A DNA stretch of 64,000 bases. It comes from Bradyrhizobium sp. LMTR 3 (lineage in GTDB: Bacteria > Pseudomonadota > Alphaproteobacteria > Rhizobiales > Xanthobacteraceae). How positions within the stretch are numbered: position 1 is the stretch's first letter; the number at the start of each line of letters is the position of its first letter. Location of the stretch: the NCBI RefSeq assembly GCF_001693485.1, contig NZ_MAXC01000023.1:579006-643005 (forward strand), read 5' to 3'. The translations under genes were made by a program, and so were the position numbers. A model generated the notes under the pieces. It was not told the origin of the DNA and made no database searches. It worked only from the letters and a program-made list of their open reading frames with translations. Positions 7,977 through 16,890 of the stretch are shown here, one piece after another.

Positions 7977-9014
7977 TCATGTCGACCGCCCGCTAACCAC
8001 CGTCGCCGATTCCGACTGCGCCAACCGACGCTCTTCCCGGTGGAAGAGTGCTTTGAAGAATAGAGCGTCGGGAGCCGACTTGACGATTCGGGCGATCAGA
8101 GCCGTCGCGAGCACAGCGAAGGCAAGCCGCGCGAGAAGAACGCTCGTAAGGTCAGCGCCGAGCGCGACGACGACTACCGTGTCCTCGATGATGCTGTGGG
8201 CAAAACCCATGAATGCGCAAGCGAGGAATATTTGACGCGGCTCTGCGTTAGCCGTGCGCGCCTCGCGGATCAGCAGTCCCGCGCCATAAGAAATTCCAAG
8301 AAACAGGCCGACAGCGGCGAAGGGTACCGTCTGTTTATTGATGCCAGCGAGCCGAAAGAGTGGGGCAAGCCATCTGTTCATCCAATCCAGGATGCCCGAT
8401 ACTTTAAGAAGCTCAATCAGGCAGCTCAGCGCAAGCAGAACGACGAGCATGATCGCCAAGGTATTGAACGTGCCCAGAAGAAAACCGCGCCAATCGGGGT
8501 TTCCATTCACAGGCATCCAAGCCGGCTCTATTGGTTCGCGCAGCCATCCGGTCGCGGCGAATATCTGGTGCAGAAGGACGGCAAAGACCAACCCTGCGCC
8601 AATACGAAGCGCCGCGGTGACCAGCAAGCTTGGCCCGGCCTTCTGAATGATCCGTTGCTCGATCGGAATGGCGTGTGCAAACAGCAAAAGCGATGAAAGA
8701 ACGGTCATCTCGGCTGTGCTGAGTGCCGAAGCCGGAATCAGTGTGGACACGATTGCAAGCGCGCCCCACATCCCGACCAGCAATCCGGTGAGCCAGGCAA
8801 ATGCGAGTTCGGGTGGCAACCCCACCAGCGTCATGAGCGGGGAGAACCATGGAGAAATCGCGTGGATGACACCGAGCTCCTGTAGAAGGTGCGTGGCGAT
8901 CGCGACCGGAACGATGACGCGAACCAGCTCCCAATAGATTCCGAGCGTTTCCAACGTCTTGCGATAGAAGGCGGCGCAGATTGCCATCGATGGCTCCATC
9001 ATCTTCGAAGCCAT
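7977..9014 (-). CDS. nucleoside-recognition (Gate) domain membrane protein, possible transporter
   Basis: A 345-residue integral membrane protein with about eight hydrophobic segments. It includes two copies of a gate-like pattern (ELAFAWLTGLLVGMWGALAI and FAAVGLFLGISYGAGLL), as in nucleoside-recognition/SpmA-SpmB-like proteins. The conserved FMGFAHSIIEDTVVVVALGA segment also fits this family. The transported substrate is not known. It is divergent from an Lrp/AsnC regulator 85 bases away, with a palindrome between them, so it is the likely target of that regulator. An internal start near 9002 is possible. Confidence 0.75.
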   Translation of the reverse strand: MASKMMEPSMAICAAFYRKTLETLGIYWELVRVIVPVAIATHLLQELGVIHAISPWFSPLMTLVGLPPELAFAWLTGLLVGMWGALAIVSTLIPASALSTAEMTVLSSLLLFAHAIPIEQRIIQKAGPSLLVTAALRIGAGLVFAVLLHQIFAATGWLREPIEPAWMPVNGNPDWRGFLLGTFNTLAIMLVVLLALSCLIELLKVSGILDWMNRWLAPLFRLAGINKQTVPFAAVGLFLGISYGAGLLIREARTANAEPRQIFLACAFMGFAHSIIEDTVVVVALGADLTSVLLARLAFAVLATALIARIVKSAPDALFFKALFHREERRLAQSESATVVSGRST

Positions 9015-9062
9015 GACTAGCCTTGGACGCTTCGCAGTTTGTGGTCAAAGATTGCGGTTCTG

Positions 9063-9077
9063 TGCAATAAAATTGCA
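9063..9077. promoter_or_regulatory. candidate Lrp-family operator
   Basis: TGCAAT-AAA-ATTGCA forms a 6-bp inverted repeat with a 3-base AT spacer, midway between the divergent permease and Lrp genes. The symmetry and AT centre fit Lrp/AsnC operators. Binding is inferred from position only. Confidence 0.55.
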
Positions 9078-9099
9078 ATCGATAAACAGAGCCTCTCAC

Positions 9100-9552
9100 A
9101 TGGACAAGATCGATAGGAAGCTTCTCAACCTGCTTCAGAATGACGCTTCACGGACGAACGCTGAACTCGCCGATTTGGTCGGCCTTTCCCCGTCGAGCTG
9201 CCTGCGCCGCGTTCGGCGGTTGAAGCAAGGCGGCGTCATCGACCGCGTTGTCGCCCTTCTCAGCCCGGCCAAGGCTGGTAGAGGCATGAAGGCAATCGTC
9301 ACGGTCGAACTAGAGCGCCATGGCGAGCAATATATGCGTGACTTTCTGGGTTTAGCCGCTAAGGAATCGGCCGTCACTCAGGCCTACAGCGTGAGCGGCG
9401 AAACCGACGCCGTCCTCATGCTGCGCTTGAGAGACATGGAAGAGTTCGATGCGATATGCGAGCGGTTGTTTCGAGACCGAACTAATGTTGCACGATTCTA
9501 TACGATGTTCGTGATCCGAACCGCCAAAGAGGCGACTGCCATCCCGCTCTAG
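9100..9552 (+). CDS. Lrp/AsnC family transcriptional regulator
   Basis: A 150-residue regulator. The N-terminal winged helix (residues 1-60) reads MDKIDRKLLNLLQNDASRTN and then ELADLVGLSPSSCLRRVRRL. The C-terminal RAM/ligand domain has VTVELERHG, AYSVSGETDAVLMLRLRDM and a final strand. ATG 9100 begins exactly at the family consensus. The longer frame from 9013 would run through the operator and is rejected. It probably autoregulates and controls the divergent permease, with an amino acid or related metabolite as effector. Confidence 0.92.
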   Translation: MDKIDRKLLNLLQNDASRTNAELADLVGLSPSSCLRRVRRLKQGGVIDRVVALLSPAKAGRGMKAIVTVELERHGEQYMRDFLGLAAKESAVTQAYSVSGETDAVLMLRLRDMEEFDAICERLFRDRTNVARFYTMFVIRTAKEATAIPL

Positions 9553-9640
9553 CTGTGGAGCCAGCGGCAAGGGCCACAAGACTGAAGTCACATCGGCCGA
9601 GCCGGTGACAGGAGTCATCATTCAATAAGGCAATGAAACG

Positions 9641-9804
9641 CTAGATTGGCCGCATCCCCTTCAGGCTCGAATGCCCGTTCTTGCCGACGATGATGTGGTC
9701 GCGCACGGAAATGCCGAGCGGGGTCGCGATCTGGATGATCGCTTTGGTCATCTGGATGTCGGCCTGCGACGGCGTTGGATCGCCGGAAGGGTGGTTGTGC
9801 ACCA
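9641..9804 (-). repeat. radC 3'-end fragment, copy 3 (full 164 bp)
   Basis: Bases 9641-9804 align end to end with 23435-23598, the last 164 bp of intact radC. Read on the minus strand the copy is in frame from the JAMM motif (VHNHPSGDPTPSQAD) to a TAG stop, with several substitutions but no frameshift. Homology ends sharply at 9804. The GntP gene stop follows 32 bases later. The orientation is that of radC. Confidence 0.92.
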
Positions 9805-9835
9805 TTTACCCGGAGACGCAGGCCGCGCCGATGGC

Positions 9836-11299
9836 TCAGAACGATCCCGCCACCGAGCCGAGCGCGATGACGGCAACGAGGGCGATGAGTGCGCCGACGA
9901 TGCCGACCATGACGATGTCGCGATAGCTGTCCCGGTGCGTCGATCCGCAGACGGCGAGCAGCGTGACGACCGCGCCGTTATGCGGCAGGCTGTCGAGCGT
10001 ACCCGAACTGATCACCGCCACGCGATGCAGCAGCGCGGGATCGAGTCCGATCTCCGCTGCGCGCGTCATATATGTCGCCCCGAGTGCGTCGAGCGCAATG
10101 GTCAGCCCGCCTGATGCCGACCCCGTGAGCGCGGCGAGCACGTTGGTCGCCACCGCGAGCGAGACCAGCGGTCCGCCGCCGATGCCGAGCACGGTGTCGC
10201 GCACGACATCGAAGGCGGGCATTGCCGCCACCACGGCGCCGAAGCCGACCAGGCTCGCAACGCTCAGAGCCGGCAGTACGGCGGCGTTGGCGCCGGCGTC
10301 CATGGTTGCACGCAGGGCCGGCAATCGCCGATGGCTGACGGCGAGAACCGTCACGATTGCGCAGGCGAGGGCTGTGATCACAGCCCATACGCCGCCGACG
10401 GCTGCGAGCGACGTTTCGCCCCAGCGAGCTTCGGCGAGAAAGCGGGTGTCCAGCGCTGGCAGGATGAGCAGCGACATCGCGAGATTGACGATAATCACCA
10501 CAACGAGCGGCAGCGCGGCGAGTGCAACTGACGGCGGCGCGTCGGTCATCGCTCCGTGCACGATCTCCGCCGGATCGAACTCCCGCGCGGTAGTGGCACG
10601 TTCGCGCAGCTTTTCGTCGGTGGCAAGACGGGCGGAAGGCATCGGCGCGCCGGCGCCGAAGCCTTCGCCGCTTTTTCTTGAGTTGGCCTCTTCGCGGTTG
10701 AGCCACCACAGGCCGAAGCCGAGCATGATCAACGACGCCAGGATGCCGAGGCCGGGCGCGGCGAATGGCGTGGTGCCGAAGAACGGCATCGGGATCGCGT
10801 TCTGGATCGATGGCGTGCCGGGCAGCGCCGACATGGTGAAGGTGGAGGTGCCGAGCACGATCGCCGCCGGCATCAGCCGCCGCGGGATGCCGGCGTTGCG
10901 AAACAGCTCGTGCGCCATCGGTGCGAGCACGAAGAAGGCGACAAACAGACTGACGCCGCCATATGTGACGAGCGCTCCGGCGAGCACCACCGCGAGCACA
11001 GCCCGCCGCGTGCCCAGCCGCCGCGTCATGAAGGTCGCGATCGCGGCGACCGAGCCGCTGTCTTCCATCAGTTTGCCGAACAGGGCACCGAGCAGAAACA
11101 GCGGAAAGAACTGGGCCAGAAAGCCTGCCGCGCTGACCATGAAGGTCTGGGTCCAGTGGGCCAGCAGCGGCTCGCGGGAAAACAGTGCGGCAACCAGCGC
11201 GGCGAGCGGCGCGAGCAGCAGCACGCTCCAGCCCCGATAGGCGAACAAGATCAGCAGGCCGAGCCCGACCAGGATGCCGAGAAGTCCCAACAGGGTCAT
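9836..11299 (-). CDS. GntP-family permease (gluconate/organic acid:H+ symporter type)
   Basis: A 487-residue membrane protein with about 12 hydrophobic segments. It has the GntP-type glycine-rich motifs GALVTYGGVSLFVAFFVLAP and PGTPSIQNAIP, and late in the protein TGSASGGLTIALDALGATY and SSGTLDSLPHNGAVVTLL. The family imports gluconate or other hydroxy/carboxylic acids. The exact substrate is not predictable. ATG 11299 lies 5 bases after the patatin stop, so it is the last gene of an apparent HdeD-LapA-patatin-GntP operon. Its end sits 32 bases from radC copy 3. Confidence 0.85.
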   Translation of the reverse strand: MTLLGLLGILVGLGLLILFAYRGWSVLLLAPLAALVAALFSREPLLAHWTQTFMVSAAGFLAQFFPLFLLGALFGKLMEDSGSVAAIATFMTRRLGTRRAVLAVVLAGALVTYGGVSLFVAFFVLAPMAHELFRNAGIPRRLMPAAIVLGTSTFTMSALPGTPSIQNAIPMPFFGTTPFAAPGLGILASLIMLGFGLWWLNREEANSRKSGEGFGAGAPMPSARLATDEKLRERATTAREFDPAEIVHGAMTDAPPSVALAALPLVVVIIVNLAMSLLILPALDTRFLAEARWGETSLAAVGGVWAVITALACAIVTVLAVSHRRLPALRATMDAGANAAVLPALSVASLVGFGAVVAAMPAFDVVRDTVLGIGGGPLVSLAVATNVLAALTGSASGGLTIALDALGATYMTRAAEIGLDPALLHRVAVISSGTLDSLPHNGAVVTLLAVCGSTHRDSYRDIVMVGIVGALIALVAVIALGSVAGSF

Positions 11300-11304
11300 C
11301 GCCG

Positions 11305-12333
11305 TCAGCACTCCGCAAGCAGAGCATCGAGATCGGCGGTGGAGCGCCGGCCGAGGTCGCCAGCATGCGCCTTGAGGAATGCGTCGGCGCTCCTGCGTCC
11401 CTCTTCCTTGAGGAGCGAAACGAACTCCCATTCAGCGTTGAGTTTAGATGATGCGCCGAATTCCGTGAGTGCGTCGGTCATGATCCGGTGCGTGCGCATT
11501 CCGGCCCAGCGCTCGCCCTCGCCGTGTCCGGGGTCCGCCACCTGGCGCAGCAACGCGATCATGCGCAACTCCTTCATCAGCGGCGAGTTGAAGGAGATTT
11601 CGTTGAGGCGGTTGAGAATTTCGTTCGCCGTACGCGGCGGTTTCGGTCGTTCGCGCGGATTGATCTGCACCAGGATGGTGTCATGAGCGTCGCTCTCGCG
11701 CACCAGCGGCGTGAGGGTCGGATTGCCGGCATAGCCGCCATCCCAATAGGGTTCACCGTCGATCTCGATCGCCTGGAACATGGTCGGTAGACAAGCGGAG
11801 GCAAGCAGGACGTCGGCCGTGATCTCCGCATTGCGGAAGATGCGGCCGCGGCCGGTGCGCACATTGGTCGCGGTGACGAACAGCCTGATTGATGCCCGGG
11901 CCAGTCGTTCGAAATCGATGCTTTCGGCGAGGATGGCACGCAGCGGGTTGAGGCCGAGCGGATTGAGATCATAAGGCGAAAGCACGCGGGCCATCAGGTC
12001 CATGGCGACATAGGCGGGTGACGTGTCGAGCGTCCATCGGCCCATCAGTCGGTCGAGCGGCGAGCGCTGCAGCAGGCTGAACGCGGCAGCGCGCGACACG
12101 CTTCGCCAAAAGGCCGCGAGCGCCGCCCGCGCGCCATCGGCACCGCCTTGCGTCCACCCGTCGGCCACCAGGGCTGCATTCATTGCGCCCGCCGACGTGC
12201 CGGAGATTGCCTCGATCCGCAGCCACGGCTCCTCGATCAGACGGTCGAGCACGCCCCAGGTGAAGGCGCCGTGGGAGCCTCCGCCCTGCAAAGCAAGGTC
12301 CACCAGAACGGGTTCGCGCGCTGTTTCGTCCAT
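11305..12333 (-). CDS. patatin-like phospholipase
   Basis: A 342-residue protein with all patatin landmarks: the oxyanion Gly-rich loop LALQGGGSHGAF near residue 15, the nucleophile motif GTSAG (Ser near residue 45), and the DGG motif with catalytic Asp (YWDGGYAGNP near residue 205). Such enzymes are Ser-Asp dyad lipid acyl hydrolases. ATG 12333 is preferred over GTG 12339 because GAGGGTG precedes it. It is cotranscribed with LapA upstream and GntP downstream. No signal peptide is seen, so it is cytoplasmic or membrane-peripheral. Confidence 0.9.
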   Translation of the reverse strand: MDETAREPVLVDLALQGGGSHGAFTWGVLDRLIEEPWLRIEAISGTSAGAMNAALVADGWTQGGADGARAALAAFWRSVSRAAAFSLLQRSPLDRLMGRWTLDTSPAYVAMDLMARVLSPYDLNPLGLNPLRAILAESIDFERLARASIRLFVTATNVRTGRGRIFRNAEITADVLLASACLPTMFQAIEIDGEPYWDGGYAGNPTLTPLVRESDAHDTILVQINPRERPKPPRTANEILNRLNEISFNSPLMKELRMIALLRQVADPGHGEGERWAGMRTHRIMTDALTEFGASSKLNAEWEFVSLLKEEGRRSADAFLKAHAGDLGRRSTADLDALLAEC

Positions 12334-12379
12334 CGTCACCCTCGGAAGATGAAACGACCCTCAATTCAGGACGCTCGAT

Positions 12380-12610
12380 TCAGGACGTTCGGATACTTCC
12401 TCTCGACCCTTCGTAAGATCGGCGCAGTAGTGCGAACAGACTGCCGCCCGTCGCCGCGCCCAGCAGGTAGGCGACGGCGGCCAGCACAGCGAGCGGCACG
12501 CGGGCATTCAGGCCGAGGAAGGACATGGTGACGACCTCGAAGTTCTGCAGCGCGAAGATGGTGGTCGCCGCGACGAACAGAACGATGACGGCGAGGTGGA
12601 TCCAGCGCAT
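12380..12610 (-). CDS. LapA-domain small membrane protein
   Basis: A 76-residue protein with two transmembrane segments. It starts MRWIHLAVIVLFVAATTIFA, continues LQNFEVVTMSFLG, and has a second helix LAVLAAVAYLLGAATGGSLF followed by a basic tail. The Q-N-x-x-x-V-x-x-x-F-L motif is typical of the LapA (lipopolysaccharide assembly protein A, DUF1049) domain. Start 12610 has GGGAGG just upstream. It sits between HdeD and patatin genes on the same strand, suggesting an envelope-stress or membrane-remodelling operon. Confidence 0.8.
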   Translation of the reverse strand: MRWIHLAVIVLFVAATTIFALQNFEVVTMSFLGLNARVPLAVLAAVAYLLGAATGGSLFALLRRSYEGSRGSIRTS

Positions 12611-12668
12611 GGGCGCCTCCCTTTCGTCGATCAAGAGACTGCGCCACGCGCAGCCCGCCAACCACACC

Positions 12669-13244
12669 TCAGCGAGCGCGGCGCAGGCCGAAGCCGAGCC
12701 CGATCCAACCAGCGCCGGCCATGATGAGATCGATGGCGAGGAACAGGCCCAGGATATAGAGACTCGAAACCGGCCAGCGCACCAGGATCAGCACGCCGAG
12801 CAGAAGCGTGATCACGCCGGATAGCGCGACCCAGATCCAGGGCATTTCTCGTTTCATGCTGAAAGCCAGCACGATCCGCATGATGCCCGAGACCACCAGC
12901 GATGCGCCGAGAACGAGGGTCAGTAGCACTGCCGCGAGCAACGGATTCTGGAACGTGACGAAGCCGGCTATGATGTAGAGCACGCCAAGCAGCGCCCAGA
13001 GCAGAAATTTGCCCCAGCTCTTGATCTGGAAGGCGCTAAACACCTCTGCGACGCCGGCGATGATCATCATCACGCCGACCACGAGGACGCTCACGACGGT
13101 GGCCATTGCGACGCTGCCGAGCGCGATAAACCCGGCGAGCAGATAGACGACGCCGAGTGCGAGGATCCACCCCCACTTCGCGCGTAGCGGTGCCGTATCC
13201 GAACCGGCCTGAGGGCTCTTTACGGTGTCTGAAGTGCTGGTCAT
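12669..13244 (-). CDS. HdeD family membrane protein
   Basis: A 191-residue protein with six predicted transmembrane segments arranged as three helical hairpins (WGWILALGVVYLLAGFIAL; LLWALLGVLYIIAGFVTFQN; WVALSGVITLLLGVLILVRW). This is the repeated pattern of HdeD/DUF308 proteins, linked in enterobacteria to acid resistance. CGGAGG precedes the ATG. It is the first gene of the apparent four-gene operon running to GntP. The acid-stress role is by family only. Confidence 0.88.
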   Translation of the reverse strand: MTSTSDTVKSPQAGSDTAPLRAKWGWILALGVVYLLAGFIALGSVAMATVVSVLVVGVMMIIAGVAEVFSAFQIKSWGKFLLWALLGVLYIIAGFVTFQNPLLAAVLLTLVLGASLVVSGIMRIVLAFSMKREMPWIWVALSGVITLLLGVLILVRWPVSSLYILGLFLAIDLIMAGAGWIGLGFGLRRAR

Positions 13245-13466
13245 GACGGTCCTCCGATGCGAAAACCTATCCGACGTTAGTTTGTCGGCCCCTCGACGCT
13301 AGAGCGCGCGGCAAGGGACGCTCGACGGGTAGATACTAGCGCAACTGCGCGTTGCTATCACCTGATTTCGGTATCATCGGTCGCAATTTCGCCGTGCGGG
13401 GTCCTGCCGCGGCACGATGCTGGTCGCCTCGGTGGTGATAGATGATTATTGAGCGGCAGCAATACG

Positions 13467-13630
13467 CTAGATCAGTTTCAGCCCTTTCAGGCTCGTGTGA
13501 CCGTTCTTGCCGACGATGATGTGGTCGTGCACGGAAATGCCGAGCGGGGTGGCGATCTGGATGATCGCCTTGGTCATGTGGATGTCGGCCTGCGACGGCG
13601 TCGGATCGCCGGAGGGGTGGTTGTGCATCA
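13467..13630 (-). repeat. radC 3'-end fragment, copy 4 (full 164 bp)
   Basis: Exactly 164 bp aligning with 23435-23598. The minus-strand frame is intact (MHNHPSGDPTPSQADIHM, ending GHTSLKGLKLI). It differs from radC at scattered, mostly third-codon positions, suggesting an origin in a related radC rather than recent copying of this one. Homology ends at 13630 and module IV follows. Confidence 0.92.
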
Positions 13631-13689
13631 ACCTACGCGCTGACTCGGGTCGTTGAATCATGGAGTTTTGCAGCCGTCGCAGGTTCGCT

Positions 13690-13740
13690 GGGGGCTGCAA
13701 TTGGTGGCGGTTCAGAGTGCTTATTCGTGATTATTCCCGA
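13690..13740. repeat. module-end motif shared with 16891-16940 (first copy)
   Basis: Starting about 60 bases beyond the end of radC copy 4, a stretch beginning GGGGGC and containing AGTGCTTATTCGTGATTATT aligns imperfectly with the sequence about 60 bases beyond radC copy 5. Equal spacing from the radC fragment suggests an element end rather than a chance match. Confidence 0.45.
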
Positions 13741-13931
13741 TCGGTCACGCAGCACCTTGTTGGACAATTTTTCAGCACGGCAGATCACGGGTCGATGTCC
13801 GCTTTGCCCATTAGCGACCAAATGACGGGCACGGCTTTCTTGTTAAACCGAAGCCCGCTCGACTATGATGCTGAGTGTAGCCGCTTGCCGGAGCTGGCCG
13901 CGCAAAGTGCAACTCATTTGGGAATGCCGCC

Positions 13932-14846
13932 ATGCGGGGCGCGCGACACGATTCTGAGCGGTACACCGGCGGTGTAATTCTCTCGTCCGCGGGCAGGCAC
14001 TGGCGCGGATTGTCGGCCGAACTGCGATCCCACGGTGTCGGCGAAATTCCGTCGTATGTCGCGTCCTTCACACAGATCGCCGTTCTGATCCGGGGAGCAT
14101 CGGTCGTATTGCGGCGTTCCGGCGGCATTCGGCAACGCACCGTCGGCATCCAGGGTACGATCGGGTTGTGCCCTATGGGGGTGCATGAGGACTCAACTTA
14201 CGTCATGCACGACATCGACGAGATGTTGCATATCTACCTCACGCCGGTTCCGTTTGCTGCACTTGCCAAGCACACATCCGGGGATTTCAGCGCAGCGTCG
14301 GTGAGAAACGACGCAGGCTTTCACGATCCGCTTATCGAGACCATCGCCGGGGAGATACTCGGTGAATTACAGCTCGAAACGTCCTGTGGGGATATTTTGA
14401 TCGAGACGCTGGCTGACGCCCTCGCGGTTCGGCTCCTTAACAACTATTCGAGTCTGAACCTCAATCCCTTTCCTGTTACGCGCGGATCGCGGGGGCTCGA
14501 CCCTCGGCGCTTGCAACGCGTTGTCGAGTACATTCGAGCCAATCTCGCGAAAGAAATCACCGTCGAGGAGCTTGCCGCGGCCGCTTCGCTGAGCCGGTTT
14601 CATTTCTCCCGCATGTTCAAGGCATCGACTGGACAATCTCCGAGCCGCTTCATCGGGCAACAGAGGCTGCATCTCGCCAAATCCCTTCTGGTTGCAGGAA
14701 AGTCGATCGCCGACGTGGCCCACATTTGCAGGTTTTCCTCGGAATCGAACTTTGTCCGGTCGTTCCGGCGGGCGACGGGCCGCACACCGGGCCAGTATCG
14801 CAGCCTGGTACGCGACCGGTCTGTACCAGTCTCTTCGTCTTCATAA
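13932..14846 (+). CDS. AraC family transcriptional regulator
   Basis: A 304-residue regulator with a C-terminal double helix-turn-helix AraC domain (about residues 190-295). The first HTH is LAAAASLSRFHFSRMFKAST and the second is SIADVAHICRFSSESNFVRS, followed by the FRRATGRTPGQYR signature. The N-terminal half is a cupin-like sensing domain without a clear family. It is encoded upstream of, and codirectional with, an alpha/beta hydrolase and a DJ-1/PfpI protein in the same module, so it may control them. The effector is unknown. Confidence 0.9.
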   Translation: MRGARHDSERYTGGVILSSAGRHWRGLSAELRSHGVGEIPSYVASFTQIAVLIRGASVVLRRSGGIRQRTVGIQGTIGLCPMGVHEDSTYVMHDIDEMLHIYLTPVPFAALAKHTSGDFSAASVRNDAGFHDPLIETIAGEILGELQLETSCGDILIETLADALAVRLLNNYSSLNLNPFPVTRGSRGLDPRRLQRVVEYIRANLAKEITVEELAAAASLSRFHFSRMFKASTGQSPSRFIGQQRLHLAKSLLVAGKSIADVAHICRFSSESNFVRSFRRATGRTPGQYRSLVRDRSVPVSSSS

Positions 14847-15002
14847 TTCGGCTCGCCGTTGCTGTCCCTCGCCGATCGAGCGGGAGGACGATTCCGCACG
14901 TCGCTTTGGTTCAGCACGCGGAGAATAACGTTCAGCACTTGGAGAACATGCGCGGCGAGAAGAGCCGGCTTATGATTTGCCGGGTGAAGTCTCCTGACAG
15001 GG

Positions 15003-15770
15003 ATGAAAATGCGCTCATGCAGGTCGATGGCAAATTCGATCGTTTTGGTCGGGTTTTTGGCGGTGCTCATCGTGCCGGCTCGTTCTGCTGAGCTCGCTGC
15101 GAAGACTGCGATCTTGGTGCATGGCGCGTTTGCTGACGGTTCCTCGTGGCAAAAAGTAATCCCCATTCTTGTAAAGGCGGGGCTGAAGGTTATTGCCGTT
15201 CAGAATCCACTAGATTCGCTTGAAAACGACGTCGCCTTCACCAAACGCGCGATCAAGGAAGCTGAGGGGCCGGTGGTCTTGGTCGGACATTCATGGGCCG
15301 GTGTTGTCATTACGGAGGCCGGAAACGACGGCAAGGTCAGATCGCTCGTCTACGTGGCAGCCTATGCACCTGATACCGGGGAATCTTTACGAGACGTCGT
15401 TTCAAAATATCCCGCATCAGAAGCGCGAAAGAGTTTTCTGCAAGACGATGAAGGTTACCTAAGGCTCAGTGATGAGGGCGTCGCGAAATATTTCGCGCCG
15501 GACCTGCCGTCGAGCGACCAGAGGCTGATCGGCGCGGTTCAGGGGCGGTATCATGTGCGAACATTTACCTCGCCCGTCAGTCGTGCGGCTTGGCGCGAGA
15601 GGCCGACCTTCTCCGTCGTTTCGACGAAGGATTTGATCATTGCCCCGCAGTTGCAGCGGGATCAGGTCAAGGCCGCCAAAGCCAGGGCGATTGAGGTTGC
15701 CGGCAGCCATGTCGTAATGTTGTCGCACCCTCAACAGGTCGCAGATCACATCATTCGCGCTGCGAAGTAG
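15003..15770 (+). CDS. secreted alpha/beta hydrolase
   Basis: A 255-residue alpha/beta hydrolase. An N-terminal hydrophobic signal (ANSIVLVGFLAVLIVPARSA) precedes the core. The oxyanion-side motif is LVHGAFADGSSW, the nucleophile elbow is VGHSWAG (Ser near residue 97), and the catalytic His is probably in GSHVVMLSHPQQV near the end. ATGs at 15003, 15009 and 15027 are all possible. CAGGG is best spaced for 15009. The family resembles esterase or salicylate-esterase-like small hydrolases. The substrate is unknown. It lies between AraC and DJ-1 genes. Confidence 0.85.
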   Translation: MKMRSCRSMANSIVLVGFLAVLIVPARSAELAAKTAILVHGAFADGSSWQKVIPILVKAGLKVIAVQNPLDSLENDVAFTKRAIKEAEGPVVLVGHSWAGVVITEAGNDGKVRSLVYVAAYAPDTGESLRDVVSKYPASEARKSFLQDDEGYLRLSDEGVAKYFAPDLPSSDQRLIGAVQGRYHVRTFTSPVSRAAWRERPTFSVVSTKDLIIAPQLQRDQVKAAKARAIEVAGSHVVMLSHPQQVADHIIRAAK

Positions 15771-15889
15771 CTCTGTCCTCTGCCCGCAACGCTACTCAAA
15801 TCGAGACCGAGGGCGGTGGGACGCTACTGACTGATTCCGCGCCGCTGCTGGTGCGCAAACGCCACGATCCCACAATCAAGGAGAAAACG

Positions 15890-16564
15890 ATGACCCAACA
15901 CGTTCTGTTCATCGTGACGAACGCAGCCGTGATCGGCCCGCATAATCGCAAGACGGGCTTCTTTCTCGCCGAGGTCGCTCATCCCTTCGACGTGCTCGAC
16001 AAGGCGGGAATCGCGGTAGAGTTCGCCTCACCCGCGGGCGGATGGACGCCGTACGACGCGTACGACGAGAATGACCCTGCCCAGAAGGCGTTTCTCGCGA
16101 GTAAGGCCTTTCGTCGACTCAATCGAAGCCGCAAATTGTCCGAAGTGGACGCCGCGGACTATGACGCCATCCTGGTGCCCGGCGGCCTCGGGCCCATGGT
16201 CGACATCCAGCGCAATGCGGATGTCCAGAAGGCGATCGTGCGCGCCTGGACCACGGGCAAACTCGTGACCGCTGTTTGTCACGGTCCGTGCGCGTTGCTT
16301 GGCGTGGACCTTGGTAATGGCACGCCGTTCGTGCGAGGCAAGAAACTCACGTCGTTCTCAAAGAAGGAAGAGTACGACTACGCGCGCGAGGACGTGCCCT
16401 ACGAACTTGAGGACGCGTTAATGGCGGAGGGTGCCGAGTACGCCTCTGCGCCCAACTGGCAACCTCACGTCATCGTCGATGGCCGCCTCATCACCGGCCA
16501 GAATCCTGCCTCGGCGGGAGCGCTGGCGAAAGAGTTGGTTGCCGCCTTGAAAAAGTTGGCGTGA
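15890..16564 (+). CDS. DJ-1/PfpI (type 1 glutamine amidotransferase-like) protein
   Basis: A 224-residue protein of the DJ-1/PfpI superfamily, nearest in style to HchA-like chaperone/glyoxalase members. The catalytic elbow Cys is in VTAVCHGPCALL near residue 130. An acidic residue in the FFLAEVAHPFDVL region near residue 30 is the usual partner. Start 15890 is set by an AAGGAGAAA ribosome site. An upstream in-frame ATG exists at 15851. A glyoxalase III or protein-repair function is plausible, not shown. It is the last gene before radC copy 5. Confidence 0.85.
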   Translation: MTQHVLFIVTNAAVIGPHNRKTGFFLAEVAHPFDVLDKAGIAVEFASPAGGWTPYDAYDENDPAQKAFLASKAFRRLNRSRKLSEVDAADYDAILVPGGLGPMVDIQRNADVQKAIVRAWTTGKLVTAVCHGPCALLGVDLGNGTPFVRGKKLTSFSKKEEYDYAREDVPYELEDALMAEGAEYASAPNWQPHVIVDGRLITGQNPASAGALAKELVAALKKLA

Positions 16565-16666
16565 TTAAACAGACCCGGGCACGTCGTCGAGATGTGGCAG
16601 ACAGGCGATCGGGCTGTGGGCGAAGCGGAGCGCCTGTAGCGGCCCTACCGCGAAAAGCCGACATTA

Positions 16667-16830
16667 CTAGATCAATTTCATCCCCTTCAAGCTCGCGTAC
16701 CCGTTCTTGCCGACGATGATGTGGTCGTGAACGGAGATGCCGAGCGGCTTTGCGATCTCGACGATCGCTTTGGTCATGTGGATGACGGCCTGCGACGGCG
16801 TCGGATCGCCGGACGGGTTGTTATGCACCA
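16667..16830 (-). repeat. radC 3'-end fragment, copy 5 (full 164 bp, altered JAMM motif)
   Basis: Exactly 164 bp aligning with 23435-23598. The minus-strand frame is intact, but the JAMM motif reads VHNNPSGD instead of VHNHPSGD, so a metal-ligand His is lost. It carries more substitutions than copy 3 although it lies nearest to intact radC. Confidence 0.92.
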
Positions 16831-16890
16831 GTCAACTCTGTTATCGATCGCGCTGATCTCATTTGATTTTTGAGTTCTCCTACTATGACA

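Noticed and set aside
13467..13700. A short stand-alone RadC-like gene
   Set aside because: The frame contains only the 164-bp radC end plus unrelated upstream codons. It lacks the N-terminal domain and a ribosome site, so it is a displaced 3' end.
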